A stretch of 20,320 nucleotides of DNA, taken from contig JAGKXA010000062.1 of the NCBI GenBank assembly GCA_021151615.1, positions 1 through 20,320 of the forward strand, in the 5' to 3' direction. Of the stretch, positions 14,915-20,320 are shown one piece after another (the first letter of the stretch is position 1; every line of letters begins with the position of its first letter). A program made the position numbers and the translations under genes. Under the pieces are notes generated by a model. That model ran no database searches, was not told the origin of the DNA, and saw only the letters and a program-made list of their open reading frames with translations. Origin of the DNA: Cellvibrionaceae bacterium (GTDB taxonomy: Bacteria > Pseudomonadota > Gammaproteobacteria > Pseudomonadales > Cellvibrionaceae).

Positions 14915-15664
14915 ATGTCTGAACAGTTTATCGATCCCACAACGGCTACTGAGTCCACTCAGGGTTTGGATGACAACCCACACCTGCATGTGTGGGATTT
15001 GCCCACTCGGGTGTTCCATTGGTTATTAGTAGCCTCATTTATTGTTGCCTATGTGAGTAATTGGCTGGGTGTGAGTTATTTTACCTGGCACCTGTGGTCA
15101 GGTTATTTTGTGGTCATCCTGGTGGGGTTTCGTATCCTTTGGGGAATCTTTGGCACGCATCACGCGCAGTTCGCCAATTTTGTTCGCCATCCTTTTGAAA
15201 GTGTGCGCTATGCCAAACACCTGGCAACCAACAAGGCCAAATCCTATCCCGGTCATAATCCGCTCGGTGCGCTGATGGTATTGCTGTTGTTAACGGTAAT
15301 GTTGGTGCAGGCGGTAACCGGCCTATTTGCCAACGATGAAATTTTCAATGTTGGTCCCTTGTATGGCTACATCAGCAATGAACTTAGCTTAAGGCTAACC
15401 GGTATTCACAAAGAATTGTTTTACTGGATTCTTGCAGCGGTGGCAGTGCATGTAAGTGCTGTACTTTTTTATGTCTTTGTAAAACGCGAAAACCTGATTA
15501 AAGCCATGGTAACCGGTAAAAAATCGCGCCGTGGATTTGAAGGTGCACGCTCGATTGAATCCTCTAAAATCTGGTTGGCGTTGTTTTTAGTGGTGTTGGT
15601 TTCGGCGTTACTGGCCTGGGTTATTGTGACTGCACCTGAAGCCCTGTTGGATTTGGGATATTGA
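14915..15664 (+). CDS. Cytochrome b561 family membrane protein
   Basis: A 249-residue inner-membrane dihaem cytochrome b of the prokaryotic b561/Ni-Fe-hydrogenase b-type family. It has four core transmembrane helices and a fifth at the C-terminus (about 219-240). Candidate haem ligands are H35 (in LPTRVFHW), H59 (TWHLWSGY), H165 (GIHKELFY) and H179 (AVHVSAVLF), the standard pattern. It would pass electrons from quinols to a periplasmic acceptor, most simply the cytochrome c-prime encoded just upstream. The start at 14915 has only a poor ribosome site. Its last codons (GGATTTGGGATATTGA) are the first unit of a 16-bp tandem repeat that runs on for about 140 bp after the stop. Confidence 0.9.
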   Translation: MSEQFIDPTTATESTQGLDDNPHLHVWDLPTRVFHWLLVASFIVAYVSNWLGVSYFTWHLWSGYFVVILVGFRILWGIFGTHHAQFANFVRHPFESVRYAKHLATNKAKSYPGHNPLGALMVLLLLTVMLVQAVTGLFANDEIFNVGPLYGYISNELSLRLTGIHKELFYWILAAVAVHVSAVLFYVFVKRENLIKAMVTGKKSRRGFEGARSIESSKIWLALFLVVLVSALLAWVIVTAPEALLDLGY

Positions 15665-15806
15665 GGATTTGGGAGTTTAAAGATTTGGGAGTTTAAGGAT
15701 TTGGGAGTTTAAGGATTTGGGAATTTAAGGATTTGGGAATTTAAGGATTTGGGAATTTAAGGATTTGGGAATTTAAGGATTTGGGAATTTAAGGATTTGG
15801 AATATT
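15649..15806. repeat. 16-bp tandem repeat seeded on the cytochrome b stop codon
   Basis: Nine full units and one partial unit of consensus GGATTTGGGAATTTAA. The first unit, GGATTTGGGATATTGA, is the end of the cytochrome b561 coding region with its TGA. Units two to four carry GGGAGTTTAA, with AGATTT in the second of these; the later five carry GGGAATTTAA and are identical, so the array appears to have grown outward from the gene. Each unit holds a TAA and an AAGGA-like element. There are no unique spacers. Confidence 0.97.
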
Positions 15807-15821
15807 AATTATAAAAATGGA

Positions 15822-15867
15822 ATTGCTATTACCCTGCGGCAACTCTTGCACGCAAAGTAATAGCAAT
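15822..15867 (-). terminator. Long hairpin at the end of the yafJ-like gene
   Basis: ATTGCTATTAC (15822-15832) and GTAATAGCAAT (15857-15867) form an 11-bp perfect stem. Inside it, TGCGGCAA pairs with TTGC-A-CGCA with one bulged A, giving a long rod. On the minus strand it follows the amidotransferase stop by about 33 bp and is followed by TCCATTTTTA, so it probably ends that transcript, and perhaps the convergent one too. Confidence 0.6.
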
Positions 15868-15899
15868 CGTATTAACAATCAGTGCCAGCAAGTGTGTAA

Positions 15900-16688
15900 T
15901 TAATCGGCTCCGTTTAACCGCTCCAGAAATAATTCCCCATCTTTAAACAAGCGCGCCTCACCGGGTTGAAATACAGTCCACTGTTCATTCAATGTTAACG
16001 GCTTGGTAGCTATGACAATCATCTGGTCTTGCGGGTTGTTGTGTTCACCCAAATCCAGCGACAACTCGCGATCGATTAACGTCACCCGGCTAAAGGGAAA
16101 CTTGCGTTCAACATAGGCGAGGTTGGTCGAGCAATAAGTGTATAACCACTCGCCATTGGACAACATAATATTGAAACTACCAAAGCTTGCGATGGTTTCA
16201 CTGAAATGGTTTAGCCATTGAAACAATGCTGTTGTATTGTGTGTTCCCTCGGGTAAATGGCGATTCAGCTGTTGTAGCAAATAGCAAAATGCCAATTCAC
16301 TATCGGTATCGCCTTCGGGCGTAAACTCACCATCCAATAACGGATTAAATCCTTTCAAGTCACCATTGTGACAAAACAACCAATCGCTCCCCCAAAGGTT
16401 GCGTCTGAACGGATGGCAATTGCTGAGTTTAACTTCACCTACAGTGGCTTTGCGAATATGCGCAATAATAGTTTTGGCGCGCAGGTTGGTGTTGTAAATA
16501 GCTTCTGCCAACTGCGACTCTGCGGCGGGCGCTTCATCCAGAAAAACTTGCGCCTGCTGGTCGCGATAAAATGCGATTCCCCAGCCATCTTTGTGTTCAT
16601 CCGTATGACCGCCGCGTGCGCGAAATCCTTCGAAGGAAAAACCAATACTGGTTGGTTGCTTACAACTCATTCCTAATAACTGGCACAT
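15900..16688 (-). CDS. yafJ: Class II glutamine amidotransferase (YafJ type)
   Basis: A 262-residue stand-alone class II (Ntn) glutamine amidotransferase domain of the YafJ/YafJ-like family. The protein starts MCQLLG, so that after Met removal C2 is the N-terminal nucleophile that hydrolyses glutamine. Further family motifs are GGHTDEHKDGWGIAFY (27-42), the HIRKAT segment near residue 77, and FCHNGDLKGF near 105. No synthetase domain is attached, and the ammonia acceptor of this family is not known. The protein is cytoplasmic. The next upstream gene on the same strand, a degenerate EAL protein, is only about 50 bp away and may share its transcript. I am sure of the family; the symbol is by similarity. 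Confidence 0.88.
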   Translation of the reverse strand: MCQLLGMSCKQPTSIGFSFEGFRARGGHTDEHKDGWGIAFYRDQQAQVFLDEAPAAESQLAEAIYNTNLRAKTIIAHIRKATVGEVKLSNCHPFRRNLWGSDWLFCHNGDLKGFNPLLDGEFTPEGDTDSELAFCYLLQQLNRHLPEGTHNTTALFQWLNHFSETIASFGSFNIMLSNGEWLYTYCSTNLAYVERKFPFSRVTLIDRELSLDLGEHNNPQDQMIVIATKPLTLNEQWTVFQPGEARLFKDGELFLERLNGAD

Positions 16689-16740
16689 GGCGATAAATCC
16701 AATATTCTCTCTTCTACTAGTCTAAAGATTGCTAATTCTT

Positions 16741-17622
16741 TTAACCGGCCAGACGTTGTGCATCATTGGGTTTGGCTTCTGCAAATTCAGGCTGCTTGTC
16801 TGGCGGTATCTGAAAATGTTCTGCATGCAATTGTGTGTAACGGTTTATTGACTGGGGGAGTTGCAGCTGCACATAACCCTCAAAGCGAGTGCCCGAGAGT
16901 TGCGCCAGTTTGTATTGGCTCAATTCCGTTGCAGCGGCCACCAGAATGCGAGTGGAACCTAGCGGATAATGCGGATGATCCACCAATTGCTGTACCAGCG
17001 CCGGATTGGAAAAAATATAATCGGGTTGCAATTCCAGCTGGCGTAATAATTCCCAGTCGTTTGCATCATGCAGGCTGATACCAATGCGGTATTGGCGTTC
17101 GCGATAATTACCCAATGCCTGTTGGAAGTGCGGCAGGCTAAGTGCATCAACCAATTTGGTATGCAGCACTACGCGCTCCGGGCCCAGTCCGCAATCACTT
17201 AAAATTTTCTCAAAGGTTTTTCCGTGCTCATTGGCCACACTAAGAATATGGCGTGATTGCACGCGCAGGGCGAGTAACCCTTTGAAACCATCGTGTTGTT
17301 GTAAATAATTGAGTGAGTGCAATGTTCTCACCAGGCGATCCAGATGGACGACTTGCTCTTTGTCTTCCAGTGCATTCACTATGTCGTCGATATTTAATAA
17401 ATTGCCGGTGCTTGAGCGCACAAATAAATCGGCATAGTGACCGATGGGTTGATCATCTTTAGCTGACAATATTTCTGCAAATTGGCTGCCCAGAATTAAA
17501 TTACCAAAGCGCGCCCAGTATTGGTTATCCGCTTTAAAAAATCCGGTCTTGGGTAGCTCGCGTAAACGCGCCTGGGTTTGCAACTGATCGTTAAAATAAT
17601 TCATTAATTCTGTTAAGGGCAT
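16741..17622 (-). CDS. Degenerate EAL-domain-like protein, probably inactive
   Basis: A 293-residue cytoplasmic protein. The segment from about residue 100 to 215 follows the order of an EAL (cyclic-di-GMP phosphodiesterase) domain: LHSLNYL, then FKGLLALRVQSRHI in place of the usual INlsp strand, CGLGPERVVLHT where the glutamate of the E-I-T-E motif should stand, and YRIGISLHDANDW where the DDFGtG motif should be. The catalytic and metal-binding acids are therefore missing, so it would not cleave cyclic-di-GMP and could only bind a ligand or protein partner. The 100 N-terminal residues match nothing I recognise. The assignment rests on the pattern alone; a profile search would be decisive. 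Confidence 0.6.
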   Translation of the reverse strand: MPLTELMNYFNDQLQTQARLRELPKTGFFKADNQYWARFGNLILGSQFAEILSAKDDQPIGHYADLFVRSSTGNLLNIDDIVNALEDKEQVVHLDRLVRTLHSLNYLQQHDGFKGLLALRVQSRHILSVANEHGKTFEKILSDCGLGPERVVLHTKLVDALSLPHFQQALGNYRERQYRIGISLHDANDWELLRQLELQPDYIFSNPALVQQLVDHPHYPLGSTRILVAAATELSQYKLAQLSGTRFEGYVQLQLPQSINRYTQLHAEHFQIPPDKQPEFAEAKPNDAQRLAG

Positions 17623-17767
17623 AGCATCGGCCTTGCAATAAAATCTATCCAGGCACGCATCATAAATAGCAGAAAAAATTTTATGAAAGAATTAAATATT
17701 CCTAGCTTATAACAGTGAGCTGAACGAAAAAGTGATTATAAGGATATAGAGATATATTCTTTCCCAT

Positions 17768-17790
17768 CGGCTATAGCCGTCACTATAGTG
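17768..17790. promoter_or_regulatory. Twin CTATAG palindromes upstream of the rhodanese operon
   Basis: Two perfect palindromes stand side by side: CGGCTATAGCCG (17768-17779) and CACTATAGTG (17781-17790), centres 12 bp apart and both with the core CTATAG. They lie about 100-125 bp before the rhodanese ATG. Their form recalls the paired C-boxes (GACT..AGTC around TATA) bound by small XRE controller proteins of restriction-modification systems, and a small XRE protein is encoded in this operon. Autoregulation is an inference. Confidence 0.5.
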
Positions 17791-17816
17791 GCCCCGAAAG
17801 CAGGTCAACCACGCCG

Positions 17817-17846
17817 TTGATAACGCTTGAAGTTGACCAAAATATT
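17817..17846 (+). promoter_or_regulatory. Candidate sigma-70 promoter of the rhodanese operon
   Basis: TTGATA (17817-17822) and AATATT (17841-17846) are separated by 18 bp and lie about 45 bp before the rhodanese ATG. The -10 element matches the consensus at four of six bases. It is the best candidate I find between the twin palindromes and the gene, but it is weak and unproven. Confidence 0.3.
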
Positions 17847-17891
17847 CAGAAGTAAGGTGTTTAAAAACAAACATCTTTTCGAGGAGAAACC

Positions 17892-18404
17892 ATGACAGTG
17901 ATTCAGTTAAATGCCGCTGTTGATAATTCAGCAGTTGCCGCAGAAAAAGTGATCGCGCCAGCATTGCCTGAGTTGTTGGTGGTTGCCCAACAGGAGGCAC
18001 AGGCTGCCGGTTTAACCTATGCCGGTAGCCTATTGCCGGAAGACGCTTGGAAATTATTTGTGGGCGGTCACGCACATTTAATTGATGTACGTACGGCAGA
18101 AGAGCGCAAGTTTGTTGGCCATGTACCCAATACATTGCACATCGCCTGGCAGACGGGGCCCGCCTTAATCAAGAACCCGCGCTTCCTGCGTGAACTGGAA
18201 AATAAATTACCCAAAGACGCGGTGATTCTGTTTTTGTGCCGCAGTGGCAAGCGCTCAGCGGCGGCGGCAACGGCGGCAACCAGCGCCGGTTTTACCCGGG
18301 TATTTAATGTCCGCGAAGGCTTTGAGGGAGATTTGGATGAGCACCAGCAACGCGGCGCTGTCAGCGGTTGGCGCCAGCGCGGATTGCCCTGGGTTCAGGA
18401 CTAA
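17892..18404 (+). CDS. Rhodanese-like sulfurtransferase of the encapsulin operon
   Basis: A 170-residue single-domain rhodanese that would carry sulfane sulfur on a persulfide of C116. It has a 50-residue N-terminal extension rich in Ala and helical in pattern. The domain follows: HLIDVRTAEE (62-71, the usual DVR motif), GHVPNTLHI (76-84), the active-site loop CRSGKRS (116-122), and REGFEGDLD (141-149). The start has a very good ribosome site, GAGGAGA just before ATG. It is the first gene of the operon, with serine acetyltransferase 69 bp downstream, and rhodaneses are known partners of family 2A encapsulin loci. It probably hands sulfur to or from the cysteine desulfurase-encapsulin system. 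The gene's last codons start a 16-bp repeat. Confidence 0.93.
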   Translation: MTVIQLNAAVDNSAVAAEKVIAPALPELLVVAQQEAQAAGLTYAGSLLPEDAWKLFVGGHAHLIDVRTAEERKFVGHVPNTLHIAWQTGPALIKNPRFLRELENKLPKDAVILFLCRSGKRSAAAATAATSAGFTRVFNVREGFEGDLDEHQQRGAVSGWRQRGLPWVQD

Positions 18405-18469
18405 AAAGATTCAGGATTAAATAGGTTCAGGACTAAAAAGATCCAGGATTAAATAGGTGCAGGACTAAG
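18394..18469. repeat. 16-bp tandem repeat seeded on the rhodanese stop codon
   Basis: Four full units and a partial fifth: TTCAGGACTAAAAAGA, TTCAGGATTAAATAGG, TTCAGGACTAAAAAGA again, TCCAGGATTAAATAGG, then TGCAGGACTAAG. The first unit is the end of the rhodanese gene (Gln-Asp-stop). Alternate units are more alike, so it is also a 32-bp period. Every unit carries CAGGA and a TAA. The last CAGGA stands about nine bases before the acetyltransferase ATG and probably is its ribosome site. Confidence 0.95.
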
Positions 18470-18473
18470 TTGT

Positions 18474-19496
18474 ATGAGTGCGAATCATCCACCGGAATTA
18501 TTGAACACATCGATTTCCCCGTTGAATGCTGTGACCAGTAACACGGCCACTTGGGAATTGGACAAAATCGTGCAGGAGTTGCGTAATGCGCGCAATGACT
18601 GGCGTGCACAGCGAAGTCGTTCACGCGAGCCGGGTTTGCGCGAGTTGCCCTCGCGTGATGCGCTACAACAAATTATTCGCGAACTCTGCGGGGCTTTATT
18701 TCCCATGCGTTTGGGGCCGCAGGAATTGCGTGAGGAAACTGAGGATTATTATGTCGGCCACACCCTGGATGCGGCCCTGAATGAGCTGTTGCGCCAGGTA
18801 CAACTGGAGCTGATTTATTTCGCTCGCCAGCAAAATGCACAGGTTCAACATACATCTGTCCAACATTCACCGGCCGATGAAACGGTATTAAAAGCCCAGG
18901 CCAATCAAATTGTGCGCTTGTTTGCCGCCGCTTTGCCTGAATTGCGCCGCACCCTGGATGTTGATATCCAGGCTGCGTTCCAGGGGGATCCGGCGGCGCG
19001 CAGTGTTGATGAAGTTTTGCTGTGTTATCCCGGCGTGCTCGCCATTATCCATCACCGCTTGGCCCATACGCTTTATCAATTAGGTGTGCCTTTGTTAGCG
19101 CGAATTGTGGCGGAGTTGGCCCATTCGCTGACAGGTATCGATATTCACCCTGGTGCGGAAATCGGGCGCGGTTTTTTTATCGATCACGGTACTGGTGTGG
19201 TGATCGGTGAGACCGCTGTGATAGGTGAACGCGTGCGGATTTACCAAGCCGTAACCCTGGGGGCAAAAACATTTCCCACTGACGACAAAGGCCATTTACA
19301 GAAAGGCTTGCCGCGTCATCCGATTGTGGAAGATGAAGTTGTTATTTATGCAGGCGCCACCGTATTGGGGCGCATCACTATAGGTAAGGGATCAATCATT
19401 GGCGGCAATGTCTGGTTGACGCGCAGCGTGCCACCAGGTTCCAGCATTACCCAAGCTAGTTCCCGTCAACAAGTGCCACAGGAGGCCGATGTATGA
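18474..19496 (+). CDS. epsC: Serine O-acetyltransferase (EpsC/SrpH type)
   Basis: A 340-residue serine O-acetyltransferase that makes O-acetylserine, the precursor of cysteine, from serine and acetyl-CoA. The N-terminal about 180 residues are helical and longer than in CysE. The left-handed beta-helix (hexapeptide repeats) spans about 222-322, with the catalytic D223 and H225 (GIDIHPGA) and H238 (FFIDHGTGVVIGET), and AVTLGAKTF (259-267) following. The longer N-terminus and this core are typical of the EpsC group, which includes SrpH, encoded next to the encapsulin SrpI in Synechococcus. Its ribosome site is the last unit of the repeat upstream. The stop overlaps the regulator's start (ATGA), so the two are translationally coupled. 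Confidence 0.93.
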   Translation: MSANHPPELLNTSISPLNAVTSNTATWELDKIVQELRNARNDWRAQRSRSREPGLRELPSRDALQQIIRELCGALFPMRLGPQELREETEDYYVGHTLDAALNELLRQVQLELIYFARQQNAQVQHTSVQHSPADETVLKAQANQIVRLFAAALPELRRTLDVDIQAAFQGDPAARSVDEVLLCYPGVLAIIHHRLAHTLYQLGVPLLARIVAELAHSLTGIDIHPGAEIGRGFFIDHGTGVVIGETAVIGERVRIYQAVTLGAKTFPTDDKGHLQKGLPRHPIVEDEVVIYAGATVLGRITIGKGSIIGGNVWLTRSVPPGSSITQASSRQQVPQEADV

Positions 19497-19753
19497 GTAT
19501 TAATGTGTATTTTGGCCGGGTGGTAAAACAATTGCGCGATACCCGGCGTTTGTCACAAGAAGCACTGGCAGAGCGTGCCGATTTAAACCGCACCTATCTG
19601 GGTGAAGTGGAACGCGGTGTGGCAATTCCCTCGCTGGCAACTATTGCCAAGATTGCCTCTGCCTTCAATCTTTCCACGTCGGATTTAATCGCGCGCAGTG
19701 AGCTTTTGCTGGACAGTGAAGAGCAAGCAACAGAGCTGACAAGTGTTGATTAA
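19493..19753 (+). CDS. Small XRE-family HTH regulator (controller-protein-like)
   Basis: An 86-residue DNA-binding protein made almost wholly of one XRE/Cro-type helix-turn-helix domain (about residues 8-65), with the pattern LSQEALAERADLNRTYLGEVERG followed by PSLATIAKIA; only the shorter parts are quoted as motifs: SQEALAERA, NRTYLGEVERG, PSLATI. Size and pattern resemble controller (C) proteins of restriction-modification systems, yet no such genes are near. Its start overlaps the acetyltransferase stop by four bases. It is the natural candidate to control this operon, through the CTATAG palindromes upstream or the 24-bp palindrome over its own stop codon. Whether it represses or activates, and any ligand, are unknown. 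Confidence 0.88.
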   Translation: MSINVYFGRVVKQLRDTRRLSQEALAERADLNRTYLGEVERGVAIPSLATIAKIASAFNLSTSDLIARSELLLDSEEQATELTSVD

Positions 19754-19763
19754 TCAACACTTG
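19740..19763. promoter_or_regulatory. Perfect 24-bp palindrome across the regulator stop codon
   Basis: CAAGTGTTGATT (19740-19751) is followed directly by its exact reverse complement (19752-19763), so all 24 bases are self-complementary. It covers the last codons and TAA of the XRE gene. It could be an operator for the regulator, or fold as a 10-bp hairpin with a TTAA loop. No T run follows closely, so an intrinsic terminator is less likely. Confidence 0.6.
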
Positions 19764-19863
19764 CGCGCGCTACTCCTTTTACATTTTTAATTCTTTCTTA
19801 AATGTTATTACGGGCAATTATGTTGCCGGGACGGGGCGCTGCTTTTTTATTCTTTTGCTGATG

Positions 19864-19871
19864 GCTATAGC
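19864..19871. promoter_or_regulatory. Third CTATAG palindrome, upstream of the encapsulin gene
   Basis: GCTATAGC, with a preceding G as in the first site before the rhodanese gene, lies about 155 bp before the encapsulin ATG. An 8-bp palindrome alone is expected by chance; its value rests on the shared core and place in the same operon. The remainder of 19764-20024 is T-rich, without a gene, and probably holds a separate promoter or leader. Confidence 0.3.
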
Positions 19872-20024
19872 AGGTTGTTCGCTTCTTAGATCAATGCGAT
19901 CTTAGCTTAGTGCGATTTCTTCTAATGGGTTTTACTGTTTCTAGCCGCTTTTTATTTTCAGTTTTCTCTCTTGTGAAATTTTCCTGATTTATTTTTTTTG
20001 ATTTTTTATTTAAAGGAGTTCGGC

Positions 20025-20320
20025 ATGTCTACCGAAAATGAAGTTCAGTTAGCGCTTGGTGATAATGCAGCGCGCCAGCTCGCCAATGCGACCAAAACTA
20101 CGCCGCAGTTATCGATCATTACTCCACGCTGGTTGGTTCACTTTCTGCAATGGGTGCCGGTAGAAGCGGGTATTTTCCGTTTGAACCGTGTGAAGAATCC
20201 AACCCGCGTTACTGTGACCTGCTCACAGCGCGATGAATCTGAAATTAAACCAACCTTTGTAGATTACGAAGATAAACCGCGCGAATATTTTTTAAATGCG
20301 GTCACCAGCGTGGTGGATGT
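20025..20320 (+). CDS. srpI: Family 2A encapsulin shell protein (SrpI-like), partial
   Basis: The first 98 codons of an encapsulin shell protein; the gene runs off the window. The ATG at 20025 follows AAAGGAG by six bases, an excellent ribosome site. The N-terminal pattern AARQLANATKTTPQLSIITP, then RWLVHFLQWVPVEAGIFRLN, then FVDYEDKPREY matches the family 2A (SrpI) type as I remember it, rather than family 2B, whose start reads ARNLATTTK with a different middle. Family 2A shells have the HK97 phage capsid fold and enclose a cysteine desulfurase; sulfur storage in the shell has been described. Rhodanese and serine acetyltransferase genes upstream match the known neighbourhood. A 271-bp gap from the regulator suggests extra control or higher expression. 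Confidence 0.93.
   Translation, partial: MSTENEVQLALGDNAARQLANATKTTPQLSIITPRWLVHFLQWVPVEAGIFRLNRVKNPTRVTVTCSQRDESEIKPTFVDYEDKPREYFLNAVTSVVD

Noticed and set aside
15649..15806. CRISPR-like array
   Set aside because: Units of 16 bp follow each other directly with no unique spacers and no cas genes are near; it is a simple tandem repeat.
17707..18135. 142-codon minus-strand frame over the start of the rhodanese gene
   Set aside because: It is antisense to the well-supported rhodanese and covers its promoter region; the product looks random.
19493..19753. Restriction-modification controller with its methylase and nuclease
   Set aside because: The protein resembles a controller protein, but no methyltransferase or nuclease gene is present and the operon is one of sulfur metabolism.

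Overview
This 20.3 kb window looks like the chromosome of a heterotrophic gammaproteobacterium. The mid-range base composition, a large TonB-dependent receptor, the c-type cytochromes and the close match of the last gene to SrpI-type encapsulins suggest a Cellvibrio-like organism, but this is inference because no rRNA or taxonomic marker is present. I see no tRNA, rRNA, IS element, phage gene or CRISPR array.

Left part (1-6000): a plus-strand set of exported redox proteins (cytochrome c-prime-like protein, dihaem cytochrome c4, exported peroxiredoxin) ends at a stem-loop shared with a convergent malate/lactate-type dehydrogenase. A run of five small, unrelated minus-strand genes follows (NTF2-like exported protein, LysE/RhtB exporter, GFA-type zinc protein, short DUF998-like membrane protein, trypsin-like peptidase). 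It looks like an accessory block.

Middle part (6260-14020): a 990-residue TonB-dependent receptor, an exported metallo-beta-lactamase-fold hydrolase, and, divergent from the hydrolase, an operon of a DUF6152 protein, a lipoprotein and an exported protein that are paralogues of each other. This reads as an uncharacterised envelope uptake and processing system of unknown substrate. Then come a cytochrome c-prime and cytochrome b561 pair with a terminator between them, a convergent YafJ-type amidotransferase and a catalytically degenerate EAL-domain protein.

Right edge (17.6-20.3 kb): a sulfur-metabolism encapsulin operon of rhodanese, serine O-acetyltransferase (EpsC/SrpH type), a small XRE regulator and the first 98 codons of a family 2A encapsulin shell protein (SrpI), cut by the window end. 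The cysteine desulfurase cargo is not in the window and is predicted downstream. Operator-like palindromes with CTATAG cores lie in front of the rhodanese gene and again before the encapsulin gene, and a perfect 24-bp palindrome spans the regulator's stop codon.

A recurring oddity is 16-bp tandem repeats that start at, or just after, the stop codon of a gene and copy that gene's own 3' end: after the cytochrome b561 gene, between rhodanese and serine acetyltransferase, and more weakly after the metallo-hydrolase. A single diverged echo follows the secreted paralogue that ends at 14018.
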